Shown here one piece after another: positions 11,876 to 22,866 of a stretch of DNA of 37,193 bases. Below the pieces are notes generated by a model. That model was not told the DNA's origin and did no database searches. It worked only from the letters and a program-made list of their open reading frames with translations. The stretch lies in NCBI RefSeq assembly GCF_000150955.2, contig NW_002238030.1, forward strand, positions 1 through 37,193. The letters are read 5' to 3'. The DNA is from Phaeodactylum tricornutum CCAP 1055/1 (Eukaryota > Bacillariophyta > Bacillariophyceae > Surirellales > Neidiaceae). The position numbers and the translations under genes are program-made. The stretch's first letter is position 1; the number at the start of each line of letters is the position of its first letter.

Positions 11876-14540
11876 ACTATGCTAGTTGAATGTTCCAACA
11901 ACAATAGCTATACCAAAACATGATCATATTGGTGCTGGTCAAATAATTGGACAAAAGAAAGATCAAGATGGTGATCCAATTGGGAGGTTGAATCCTGATC
12001 CAGTTTTGGACACTCGTATCTTGGAAGTTCAATTTCCAGACGGTGATGTACAGGAATACGGAGCTAACGTTATTGCTGAGCATCTTTATTCACAGGTTGA
12101 TGACAAGGGTCATCATTATCTTTTATTTGTTGATCACCGAAAGGACGGATCGGCTGTTGCTGCCGACGGACCTGTATTATACAGACAAACGTGGTGTGAA
12201 ACAAATGCGTCAAACAACGAAAGGTTGGCAACTTTTACTTCAAAGGAAAGACGGATCGCCTACATGGATTCCCTTGAAAGATCTGAAAGAGTTGAATCCT
12301 GTTGATGTCGCCGAATATATTATTGCAAACAAGTAAGTCCATAAACCAGCTTTTGCCTGGTGGGTACCGGGCGTATTACAGAAACAAGACAGAATCATTT
12401 CGGCGGTAAAGGCCAGATACCTCAAAAGGACTCACAAATTCGGTATTTGTATGCCGAAGTCAGTCAAAGAAGCTCTCGAAATTGATTGCTATACTAACAC
12501 TTCTATATGGTTGGATGCAATCAGAAAAGAGATGAAAAACGTTATGCCAGCGTTCAAAGTTCTCGAGCCCAATGCGTCGAAACCAGTTGGACACACTTGG
12601 ATACCTAGTCATATGATCTTTGATATCAAAATGGACTTCACTCGCAAAGCCAGATTCGTCGCCGGGGGACACGTTACAGATCCGCCGAGTTTGATTACTT
12701 ATGCTAGTGTTGTTTCGAGGGACAGTGTTTGAATTGCGTTACTTATTGCAGCATTGAATTTGATGCAAATACTTGATGCTGATGCACAAAATGCATATTT
12801 GAATGCCCCAGTTCGAGAAAAGGTATATACAACATGTGGTCCAGAATTTGGGATTTCGACAGAAGGTTGTTATGCAATTATTGTTCAAGTGTTGTGTGGT
12901 TTGAAGTCAAGTGGAGCTGCATGGCGTGCTCACTTAACTGCAACAATGGAAGAATTGATGTTTACCTCTTGTATTGCAGATCCAGATGTTTGGTTAAGAC
13001 CATTTCAGAATGAAGGTGGTCTCGAATATTATGAGTATGTGCTTATTTACACTGATGATTTCCTATGTATCAGTGATGATCCAAAGAAAATCTTGGATAC
13101 TATTGGAAAACATTTCAAGCTGCAGTCAGAATCAATTAAGATACCGGAGACATATATGGGAGCGAATCTTGGACATTTTTCACTTCCCAATAAGCCAGAT
13201 AAACCGCGATGGTCTATGAGTTCGACAAATTACGTCAAACAAGCTGTCGCAAACGTTGAGAAAGATTTGAGCGAAATCAAAAGAGGTTTGCCTAACAAAG
13301 CGTCATTGCCAATGTCGACAAAGTATCGACCGGAACTTGATGTTTCTCCTGTGTTGAATGCAGAGCGTGCTAACTATTTTCAGTCTCAGATTGGTGTTTT
13401 GAGATGGGCAGTTGAAATTGGTTGTATTGATATATGTGTGAAGTATCTATGCTTTCATCATTTCTCGCAATGCCATGAGAAGGACACTTGAGTGCTGTTC
13501 TTCATATTTTTGCTTATTTGAAATCTCACAACAGGTCTCAACTCGTCTTTGATGATTCTTATGCTGACATTGACAACCATTTTATTGATGGTGCAGACTG
13601 GACGGATTTTTATGGTAATGTGAAAGAACCTATTCCGCTAAATGCTCCGAAGCCACGTGGTAGGGCTGTGGAGATTACTGCTTTTGTTGACGCTGACCAT
13701 GCTGGAGACAAAGTCACTTGTCGTTCTCGAACAGGTCTTTTGATTTATCTCAATCGTGCTCCGATTATGTGGTTTTCGAAGTGTCAGAATTCAGTTGAAA
13801 CGTCTTCGTTTGGAAGTGAGTTTGTTGCATTAAAGATTGCTAAGGAGATGATACAGGGTTTAAGGTATAAGTTACGGATGATGGGTATTCCGATTGATGG
13901 TCCGGCTAGAGTTCTGTGCGACAATATGTCAGTGGTTCACAATACTACAGCGCCGGAGTCTGTGTTGAAGAAGAAGAGTATTCTATTGCATATCACTTTG
14001 TACGAGAGAATGTCGCAATGGGAGTCATCAAGATTGCTTATGAAACGTCGGAGACAAACTTAGCCAATGCACTAACAAAGGTTCAGTCAGCTCCAGTACG
14101 ACAGAATCTTATGCGTCAAATTTTATATTGATTCATGTGAAGAAGAGTTTGCCGACTTTTTCGTTTCGATGAAGCCAGTGTCGGAACAAATTGCATTTGC
14201 AATACTACCTGTCATTGCATGCAGTGTCGAAGTTTTATTTTACAAGTTGTGGATCCTTTTTTTCCCATGGTGGTTTTGAGGGGACACATCTCTCCATGTC
14301 CATATCTATATTTATGGTTTCGATGTGTGGGGACTAGAAAACCCGTACGTCAAGCAGTACATGAGGGGTTCATATCCCTAAGTCTATCTGACAAGTCTAT
14401 AATCTTATGTTTTTACGCCTTTGATTGTCTACGAAAGTATGCGGGATCTTTCGGGTCTTTAGACGATTCTAGCCCGTTATTGTTGCAGTTTTCTAGTTTG
14501 GAGGCCGAAATAGCGGTTTTCCTCCTACGAACTCAATTTT
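11876..14540 (+). mobile_element. Ty1/Copia-type LTR retrotransposon relic
   Basis: This is a broken element on the + strand, read as a fossil. Recognisable parts in order are a linker region typical of diatom Copia elements (NPDPVLDTR, QFPDGDV), reverse transcriptase with YTDDF in the catalytic block, RNase H with VDADHAGD, and a closing segment. A candidate 3' LTR begins near 14179. Gag, protease and integrase are not visible; they are either absent or hidden in or beyond the gap. The reading is interrupted several times (roughly four to six breaks), so it cannot be active by itself. The family order (RT after integrase, Copia-type RNase H) excludes Gypsy. Age cannot be dated because no second LTR is available; the preserved motifs suggest moderate age. 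Confidence 0.88.
14179..14540 (+). repeat. Candidate 3' LTR of the Copia relic
   Basis: It begins TGTCGGAACA, the usual style of a Copia LTR start, shortly after the end of the RNase H region. The right end is not defined because the matching 5' LTR is not in view. The limit given is where MULE-related sequence starts. Confidence 0.45.
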
Positions 14541-14555
14541 GAGGAAATTCACTAA

Positions 14556-15126
14556 AGGGGATGGGAAAAGGTGGAAAACTCTCAAAAGGGGACAGAACGT
14601 GTTCAGTCTAAGTATCATCATTTGGCGCTCGTATTTTAAAAAGTATTCAAACTATACCCCAAAAAATTGTGCCGGATGCCAACCGTTGCCGAAAGCTACG
14701 GGAAGCAGCTAACAGTAAACAACGCAGCTGAGCGAATGAATAGTGTCATTCAAGATCTACGGCATCAGCTAATCCTTGATTTACTTGTTGGTCTCTCCAG
14801 ATGGACAATTGGAAAAAATTTCGAGTGCAGGGAGAAATCCAAGAAATGGATTGAATCGGGGTGTAGGCTTACAGAATTTGCACAAGCGCACCACATCAAA
14901 TGCATGGAATTTTTGTCATGCAACGTCATGTTTTCGTTACTCACCATAAAGGGACTCAATGGAAAGCATACGTTTCACACTTAAGCTTATGCTCGGTCTA
15001 AAGTAGATGTTCAGGTGGATGGATTCCAGATTCAATGCCCATGCAAGTACAAGGAGGAGTATAGACAAGCCCGTTTCCAAGCTATGGCTCTGATTCACCA
15101 TGCCCAACTAGCACCTAAACAAAATT
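14556..15126 (+). mobile_element. MULE (Mutator-like) transposase C-terminal relic
   Basis: One frame can be followed from about 14556 to a stop at 15124-15126, with internal stops at 14637-14639 and 14982-14984. It contains WEKVENSQKGTERVQSKYHH, then TVNNAAERMNSVIQDLR, which matches the conserved NNxxEsxNsvixxLR block of MULE transposases. It ends with CPCKYKEEYRQA, the first half of a SWIM zinc finger (CxC...CxH). The second Cys and His appear as Arg and Gln (ARFQAMALI), so the finger is broken. The DDE catalytic part is not visible upstream, where sequence becomes Copia LTR-like. I see no terminal inverted repeats. It is a dead 3' fragment of a DNA transposon. A related fragment lies at 37118-37193. 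Confidence 0.65.
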
Positions 15127-15922
15127 AGTATTTTATATTTAGGCGGTCTCTCCGAAAAGCATGTCGATGACTGAATAAAATAAAAATACCAAACACAATT
15201 TTCAAATAGTGCAATTTTCGCCCCTCCTCATCCGAGATAGTGCATTTCCTCTAGATTTAATTTGTACTAACGGTAAAAGCACTGGCTCGTTATAGCTTGC
15301 TTCAACATGATTTCTTAATCTTCCGTTCTTACAGTTAATGATTTCCACGCATTTTATTGGAATGCTCTGCTGTGACAAGTCAGTGAATGTCATGGAAAAC
15401 CAATCAAAGCCTTGACAACAAATCAAACTTTAAGTAGCTTTCGTCTTCGCAAAAATGAATAGCAGAATCATCAAAAGTTACATAGTTGTTTGCAGGGCGG
15501 ACTGCGGGTCCATTGAATTTGCTACATAGCTAAAAGGTTGGCTCTACAGAGACGAGAATGTCAATCACAGAAAGTGTCATTATGAGCATCTCTTTCCAGC
15601 GGCAACCAGAATGATGCCACAGTTGCCTAGATTTGCCAAATTTGGATGGCTCTGCAATGACCAACAATGCCCTCTCAACCCTCTCTGTTACAATATACAC
15701 CAATGTACACCGTATGGACAGAAGCGCTGTTAGGAACAGAGCCTGGTAAACAAGAGAGGGCGTTATTACAAACGACTGGCAATACACCTAAGGGACTTAG
15801 GGACTGTAAAACTCTACTTGTTGGCAACGCTCCCCTTGGGTTAGGCAGCGGATACGAGGACCTATGCGTAAACTAGCAATGCGGATCAAAGAACTTATAA
15901 AACAACGATAGAAGATTAGATT
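15127..15922. other. Intergenic, no gene recognised
   Basis: AT-rich spacer with short open frames on both strands (for example 15530-15787 on the - strand) and no recognisable domain. Confidence 0.5.
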
Positions 15923-16674
15923 CTACAAACTAGTGCCTTTTGTCAGATCATATCCAAACTTGACTGCAGTCCTGGCAACTTCACCAACTAAACCTGAATC
16001 TTCCATGCTCACCATAGTATCCATATAATACAAAATCCGTTCTTGCATACTTATCAAGGAATTGTAAGTATCTCTTGTAACACACATGGTATGAAAATTG
16101 GGTCTTGTCAATTTGCATCCGTTTCCCTTGTGTTTCCATCCAAATGACTCTTTCCGTTGAATCCAATTTATTCCTTGGAGTTTTGGTGCAACTGAAGTCT
16201 CCATACTAACCAAGAGCCTTCTCAAAGTAAGTAGGGAATACTGCAAATCTGTGCCCATGTATCTTCTCACTATGCCATAATTACATAGGAATGCATATAA
16301 TAAGGCCAATTCCACTGACATGTACACAACTTGCAGTAAACATGTATACACTTGATTTCTGCTTGTGACACACTTGTTTTGAGATAAATGTCTCAAAGAC
16401 ACACGGGACGGGTATATACCGTGAGACTCTCGACAAACACAGAGACAATCAGCATATTCTTTCTGCCGTTTTGGTGGGCTGCCTCTACCTGATGCAACAA
16501 ATCAACTGGAAAATGGCCAATGCTGCGCGCTTTGACTGCCATTTCGGTGTTCTCGCCTGAAAGCGCCAAAGAAAGAAGAAAATCAGTGAATATATGAGCT
16601 CCCAAGGTGGAAAGAGAACAAGGAATCGTTGCGGAACTTAACCGATGTTGCCATCTTACATGAAAATTATTCAT
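15923..16674 (-). pseudogene. Decayed reverse-strand gene of unknown family
   Basis: A protein-like reading runs from about 16674 to 15923 in successive frames. The first frame (16674-16393) includes EMAVKARSIGHFPVDLLHQV and MLIVSVFVESLTVY. The second (16402 onward) includes RHLSQNKCVTSRNQ, YMGTDLQYSLLTLRRLL, SVAPKLQGINWIQRKE and FGWKHKGNGCKL. Around 16000-16100 the better reading slips to a third frame with FLDKYARTDFVLYGYYGEHG, then returns to DSGLVGEVARTAVKFGYDL. The even composition and phrase-like motifs suggest former coding sequence broken by about three frameshifts. I cannot name the family. It could be a duplicated host gene or the coding part of a non-autonomous DNA element. Confidence 0.45.
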
Positions 16675-17162
16675 CTTTCGGCTGTTCTACGTCTCCTGCC
16701 GCATCGATATGATCATCCTCCAGTGATGCGAGCACTAGCAGTAAGCCAGTTCTAGATACCGAGAAAAAAATATGATGTTGATTTATGTATCTCGGACATT
16801 TGCTTTAGCTGATGACACCCTCTCAGAAGAGTTCTGAAATCGCTGTGTGGGTGTGAGCGATATTGGCCAAACATGTTGAACAAAGCGCTAGAGTATAGTG
16901 AGCAAATTTTTCTCTTCGTTGCCAAGACTGTCGGGTCATTGCTCTTCTTTGCAATCTTTTTGAGGAAAAAATGACCACACTATTGACCTCATGTGTTGTC
17001 ACATCACGTTTTGGTATATTTAGAAAGGCGAAATGATCGGTAAACATCGACGGCCTGACCTCGATGTGTCATTCTACGACCCAATAAACCGCCATAAAAT
17101 AAATTGAAATCTATGTATGGTCACAAAAGCCACACTGATCTGAAGACTTGCAAGAATTTTGT
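16675..17162. other. Upstream region of receptor copy C
   Basis: About 490 bp between the decayed gene and the ATG of copy C. It must hold the promoter of C if C is expressed. No motif is shared by eye with the regions upstream of A or B. Confidence 0.4.
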
Positions 17163-20100
17163 ATGATGGAAAAGAGTAGTACCCGCAGCGATGGTCGTGA
17201 CGATGATTTGATTTCGGTTCAGCCGTCTTCGAGCGGAACCAACACCGAATTCGACCAAAACACCTTACAAGATGAACGCGATGAAACCAAGGAAGTTCAC
17301 AGATTGGCTGCTTCGGAAACTGCACATATTCGTTTTTGGCGATTGGTGGTCGTGGCTTTACTGCTCGTATCAGGTGCCGTGCTTTCTACGTTTACTCACA
17401 TATTCCTCAAGGGCGAAGAAAAAGATGACTACGTCGACGCGGTAAGACCCGACTGCAGAGCACACATCTTGAACTGCATTGCACATACCACAACTCAACG
17501 TCTTTCCGCGGATGCATCTTTGATAGTATTACCTATTTGCGAATACTGTTCATGATGTTACAAGGTTTCGTGTGGAGAACATGTTCGAGGCCTTCCAGGG
17601 ATTGGCAGAAACGTTGACAGCGCACGCGATTGTCAAGAACCTGACCTTTCCGTTCGTCTCGTTGCCTATGTTCGAAGTTGCGGGCCGACATACTTTAGCC
17701 CAATCGCGCAACGAACTTTTATTTTTTACGCCATTTGTCACAGGGGACCAGAAAGAGGAATGGGAGGGCTATGCGTGGGAGAATCAGTGGTGGCTCGGCG
17801 AAGGCCGCAGTATTAGATTAGAAAACGACCAAACTTTGCAAACAACGTCTTTCCTTGAAGGAAACATTACACCTCAGATTTTTGAGTTTGCGACTGTTTC
17901 TCCTCCGGGACGTGATATCTATTCCCCCGTTTGGCAGATGTCGCCTGTTCCATTTTCCCCCTCTATTCAAAATTTTGACTTCAGGTCATCAGAGACTAAC
18001 GCATTTGTCATGGACGCCATGCAGATTGTGAAAGGTACGATATTTTGTAGAACCTTGTCAGGATAGTACCAGTCGTCTAACATGGCTACGCCTTGGCGAG
18101 ATAGACTCGGTCATGTCCAGGGCTGCCAACACAGCAAGAACCTCCGGATTGGTTTGGAGTGAGAGAGATCATAACGTCTTCCATGATCAATTTGTTACTG
18201 GCACCGGGGATGAGAGTCCTCACGAGCGCCCTCATGCCGTCCTGCATACGCCCGTCTACGAGCAACTGGGAAATCGTGATTCTAAAATAGTGGGGTCACT
18301 TGTCAGCACCATCGCTTTTGATGCTTCCTTTGCTGATCTGCTTCCCGACAAAGTGAGGGGTATATACTCCGTCCTAAAGAACAGTTGTGGTCAACAGTAA
18401 GTTCCGACGAATGACAGCATACTTCATCCTTCATTTATGCGACGTCAGCAATGGAAACTAACAAAAGACATATTGCAGATTTTCCTACGAATTGACCGGA
18501 AACCGCGCGGTGTATCTTGGCGACGGTGATCGACACGAAACCGCCTTCAACCAATACGAAGTCGTCGTTCCCTTCAACGCCTATCGAGACCCCGAGCTCG
18601 CTGCCAACACGGACGGGCATTGCCGGTACTCTCTACACATCTACCCCAGTCAGCAGTTTGCTCAGGGATACAAGTCCAGCCTTCCCATCGTCTTCACTTC
18701 CCTCGTGGCAGCCACCTTCTTCCTCATGGCTCTGACCTTCTTGGTCTACGATCGCTTCGTCCACCGCCGTAACATCAAAGTGGTTAATGCCGCTGCTCGA
18801 TCTAACGCTATCGTGTCATCGCTGTTCCCTTCTAATGTCCGTGATCGCTTGTTTGAAGATGCCAAGGCAAGAAGCGACGTCAACCAGGCCGCCCACTCTC
18901 GTCTCAAGACGTTCCTGCACAATGGTGACTCCTCTGATACCGCCATCACTGACGAGAATGCGCATCACAGTGACTTCTTCAAGACCAAGCCCATTGCTGA
19001 GCTGTTTCCCCATACCACCATCATGTTTGCAGATATCAGCGGCTTCACGGCATGGAGCTCGTCTCGAGAGCCGGCACAAGTCTTCCAGCTGCTGGAGACC
19101 CTGTACCACTCGTTCGACGAGACGGCCAAGAAGCGTCGTGTCTTCAAAGTCGAGACGGTCGGCGACTGCTACGTTGCCGTTGCTGGACTGCCCGATCCGC
19201 GAAAGGATCATGCCGTAGTCATGGCTCGATTTGCCAAGGACTGCATGCACCAGATGCACTCGCTGACAAGAAAGCTGGAAGTATCTCTAGGCCCGGACAC
19301 GGCCGACTTGTCCCTACGAATTGGGTTACACAGCGGACCCGTGACTGCCGGTGTCCTGCGCGGGGAGCGGTCTCGTTTTCAGCTCTTTGGAGACACCATG
19401 AACACGGCAGCAAGGATGGAAAGCAACGGAATTCGCGGTCGCATTCAGATCTCGCAGGAGACGTCCGATCTGCTTGCAGATGCTGGCAAGACCCAGTGGT
19501 TCGTTGCACGCGAGGATACGATTGTGGCCAAGGGAAAGGGCGAGCTCAACACGTTCTGGCTTTCTGTGGGAGATGTGGGTAAGGGGAGGTCGACAACCGA
19601 CACAACGCACAGTAGCGACGATGTTTTTGCGCCCAACAACTACAACAGCTCTGTAGCGTTGGATGGTCTGATGACGACCAGTGCCGAGTCAGATCAGCAG
19701 GTCTACAACCTCGTTTCGAATAAGACCTCGCGTCTCATCGACTGGAACGTCGATGTACTATCGCGATTGATCAAACAAATCGTGGCGCGTCGCAAGGCCT
19801 CCAAGGTACCAAAGAAGGACTTGTCCAAGCAATACTTCTGTCCCGGCGACAACCGAGGAGCCGGGACCACGGTCCTGGACGAGGTGACGGAGATTCTGGC
19901 TCTGCCGGAGTTCGACGCGGACGCTGCTCGTCGCCAGCAGGATCCTGAGAACATCGAGCTAGATGACAGCATCACGTCACAGCTGCAGCAGTACGTGTCC
20001 AATGTGTCTGCCATGTACCGGAACAACCCCTTCCACAACTTTGAGCACGCCTCGCACGTGACCATGTCAGTGGTAAAGCTGTTGTCCCGTATTGTGGCTC

Positions 20101-20912
20101 CCGTGGATGTGGTGGTGTCGGACGGGAAGAACCAGAAGCGGTCCTTCGCCTCCAAGCTACACGATCACACGTACGGCATCACGTCGGATCCTCTGACTCA
20201 GTTTGCTTGCGTCTTTTCGGCACTCATTCATGACGTCGACCACAGTGGAGTTCCCAACGCGCAGCTAGTGAAGGAGAACAGTAAGATTGCTACATTCTAC
20301 CAGGGGAAAAGTGTTGCCGAGCAGAACTCCGTGGATCTAGCTTGGGACCTGTTGCTAGACGACAGCTTCAAAGACTTGCGAGCCGCCATCTTTGCCACGG
20401 ACGTGGAGAAGGCCCGGTTCCGACAGCTGGTAGTCAACTCCGTCATGGCAACGGATATCATGGACCCGGATCTCAAGGCTATTCGTAACGCACGCTGGGA
20501 GAAGGCCTTTTCAGCCTCCCCAAATATGCAGGAAGACCTGAAAGACTTGACAAACCGCAAGGCGACGATTGTAATCGAGCACCTGATCCAGGCCTCCGAT
20601 GTGGCACACACCATGCAGCACTGGCACATATACCGGAAGTGGAATGAGCGACTGTTCCTGGAGCTGTACCAGGCCTACATAGCCGGTCGAGCAGAAAAGA
20701 GCCCGGAAACATTTTGGTACAAGGGCGAGCTGGGCTTTTTCGACTTTTACATCATTCCACTGGCTATGAAGCTGAAGGAATGCGGTGTATTTGGAGTGTC
20801 GAGCGACGAGTATCTGAACTACGCGATGCGCAATCGCAAGGAATGGGAAGACCGTGGTCAGGAAGTGGTGCGCGAAATGATGGAAAAGATCAAAGGTGGG
20901 GCAAAGGGTTGA
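17163..20912 (+). CDS. Receptor-type nucleotidyl cyclase / phosphodiesterase, copy C
   Basis: Exons 17163-17441, 17527-18034, 18105-18396 and 18479-20912 give 1170 aa, with intron positions and phases identical to copy B. The ATG at 17163 is preferred because the frame extends upstream only to a TTG; a second ATG follows at 17166. The N-terminal cytosolic motif DERDETKEV and TM1 (around FWRLVVVALLLVSG) are kept almost unchanged, while the ectodomain differs substantially from B. Examples are SRAANTARTSG versus SWVEDASLISG and the loop before the LADLLPD-like segment (FADLLPD here). Exon 4 carries the same cyclase and PDE residues as B: FADIS and GDCY aspartates, E...Q purine pair, NTAAR, HNFEH, HDVDH, KGELGFFDF. 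The role should match B with a different ligand or affinity. It is separated from B by 5.8 kb of transposon debris and gap, yet its signalling exon is nearly identical. Confidence 0.9.
18522..20897 (+). repeat. Homogenised signalling tract, copy C
   Basis: This is the third member of the 2376-bp set. The 5' limit is GACGGTGATCGACACG, shared exactly with A and B. The 3' limit is AAAGATCAAAGGT, after which the three genes use different last codons (GT, RVKRY and GAKG tails in A, B and C). Confidence 0.9.
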
Positions 20913-21370
20913 AAGAAATAGTCGTTGTTGGGGCACCCTAAACGCCCAGACACTAGAGATAGAACTGCTTTCCAAAGTGCACCTCTGAATATTGTTCGAT
21001 CACATATGTAAGAAAGACGATAAATGGATATAAACTATTGACCATTGATGCCTGTACTTTTCCATCAAGCTTTCTCGACCCTAGCTAGTCTGTCCTCCGC
21101 CACGGGCAAACCTCTCGCGTCGTTCGTCTACCTGCAGGGAAACCCCTCTCTCGACACGGATTGCAGTGCCCTCTAATTGGAAGTCTCAAAAGCGCAAGCT
21201 TGATCTTTAGACGATCGAGCCCAGCTTCGGTAAACGAGGAGCCTACAGCGTGTACCTGGACTAGCCAGAATTTTGTACATTCCTGCAAAAGCTAAGAAGG
21301 GGACGATCCAATTACCCTCGGAGTACCGTTTTTGCGTTGACTCCCTTCCTTTCGTTCGGTCAACATAATT
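20913..21370. other. Intergenic between copy C and the aminotransferase
   Basis: About 460 bp holding the 3' flank of copy C and the 5' region of the next gene on the same strand. No gene or regulatory motif recognised. Confidence 0.5.
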
Positions 21371-22750
21371 ATGGGTAGAGTCCTAGTCGCATCCGCCCTT
21401 TTCTTTGGCTTGACGTCATCCTTTGCACAAGCTTGGATTGCCAGATCGCCTTGGGGAGCTGTACTCTCCACAAGAAGAACGCCTCGCTGTTCTTGTCGTC
21501 TGGGCTCTTCTTCGAAAGAGCTACTTGACACAGACGCAGAATGTAGCAGCGTCCAATCGCCAGTGGCTTTGAATCCGCTGCTGGATCAGATCCAGCCTAG
21601 CAAAACCGTAGAGATCTTTTCACTAGTCAAACAAATGCAAGCCGAAGGTATCCAAGTCACGAGCTTGTGTGTCGGTGAGCCTGATTTTCTTCCGTCGCAA
21701 GTTGTGCTGGACGCCATTGTCCAAGCCGTACAAGACGGCGAAACGAAATACACTGCCGTCACAGGAACCTTAGAGCTCCGTCAAGCCATTGCCGTGGATC
21801 TCCAGCGACGCAAAAATGTTTCGTACGACCCACAGTCGGAAATTGTGGTCGGGAATGGTGCCAAACAGTGCGTGTATCAGGGTATTCTCGCTACGGCCGG
21901 TGTGGGGGACACCGTCCTGGTACCCGCCCCCTACTGGCCGTCGTATCCCGAGATGGTCCGCTTGGCAGGCGCCACACCGGTGATTGTGGAAAGTCGTGCC
22001 GAAACGGGCTTTTTGCTCACACCCGACGAGCTCCGCACTGCGTTGCAAGCGCACGCGGAGACGGTCAAACTGCTCATTTTGTGCAATCCGTCCAATCCGA
22101 CGGGTGGAGTCTACAATGAATCGCAGTTGCGCGAGCTCGTCGCCGTACTCCGGGACTACCCCCAGGTTGTGGTCTTAGCGGACGAGATCTACGAGCGCTT
22201 GACGTACAGTAGCGGTACGGACGGCGGTTGTCCCTCGTTTGCGGCCCAGCCGGGTATGTGGGAGCGGACCTTGACGGTAAACGGTTTTAGCAAAGCCTAC
22301 GCCATGACGGGCTTACGTTTGGGGTACATTGCGGCACCGCAAGCGCTCGCCAGGGCTATTACGACGATTCAATCGCAGTTGACGAGTTGCGCCGGATCCT
22401 TGTCCCAAGCTGCCGGTGTGGCGGCGTTGACTCTGGTGTCCGATGACGAATTGTCCAGGAACGTGGTGGAAATGCGAGCCAAACGCGATTTTGTTCTCGC
22501 ACAACTCGCGACCATGCCGGACGTCCAGGTGCAGGTGCCTCCACAGGGCGCCTTTTACGTGTTGCCGGACATGTCCGCGTACGGCGACGATGTGCAGTTG
22601 TGCCTGGACTTGTTGAGCGAGCAACGGCTGGCGTTGGTTCCGGGATCATCCTTTGGTGCCCCGGGGACGGTGCGGATCAGTTACGCCACAAGTTTGGAAG
22701 AATTGCAAACCGCCATGGACAAACTACGAGCCTTTTTGGAATCCAAATGA
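21371..22750 (+). CDS. Class I aminotransferase (aspartate/prephenate type Ib), plastid-targeting presequence
   Basis: A single-exon 459-aa PLP enzyme that should transfer an amino group between aspartate or glutamate and a 2-oxo acid. Fold-type I landmarks are all present: NPSNPTGG (Asn242), LADEIYE (Asp271, Tyr274), NGFSKAY with the Schiff-base Lys308, GLRLGY (Arg316) and RISYA (Arg435) for the substrate carboxylate. The best match is the prokaryote-like Ib subgroup, which includes aspartate aminotransferase and plastid prephenate aminotransferase. Residues 1-65 precede the catalytic domain: a hydrophobic signal peptide (VASALFFGL) followed by SSFAQA, which resembles the diatom ASAFAP motif with Phe18 at +1, then a Ser/Arg-rich transit stretch. 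Plastid location is therefore likely. A role in aspartate-family or phenylalanine/tyrosine synthesis is inferred; substrate preference cannot be read from sequence alone. Confidence 0.88.
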   Translation: MGRVLVASALFFGLTSSFAQAWIARSPWGAVLSTRRTPRCSCRLGSSSKELLDTDAECSSVQSPVALNPLLDQIQPSKTVEIFSLVKQMQAEGIQVTSLCVGEPDFLPSQVVLDAIVQAVQDGETKYTAVTGTLELRQAIAVDLQRRKNVSYDPQSEIVVGNGAKQCVYQGILATAGVGDTVLVPAPYWPSYPEMVRLAGATPVIVESRAETGFLLTPDELRTALQAHAETVKLLILCNPSNPTGGVYNESQLRELVAVLRDYPQVVVLADEIYERLTYSSGTDGGCPSFAAQPGMWERTLTVNGFSKAYAMTGLRLGYIAAPQALARAITTIQSQLTSCAGSLSQAAGVAALTLVSDDELSRNVVEMRAKRDFVLAQLATMPDVQVQVPPQGAFYVLPDMSAYGDDVQLCLDLLSEQRLALVPGSSFGAPGTVRISYATSLEELQTAMDKLRAFLESK

Positions 22751-22866
22751 TTGTAGCGTAGAAATCGTAAATCGAACGTAACAAATAAACGACGACTAAA
22801 AAAGCCTGGCAACGAGGGGAGGAGCGTCACGCCCACGCTAGTCATGCTAAAGGTGCGTTGGTATGT

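Noticed and set aside
10918-11904. 328-aa reverse frame crossing the N gap
   Set aside because: It is an artefact of unknown bases being read as open sequence and is antisense to the PDE exon.
14219-14542. 107-aa + frame after the Copia region
   Set aside because: It begins at the first ATG inside the candidate LTR and has no protein-like motifs; better explained as non-coding LTR sequence.
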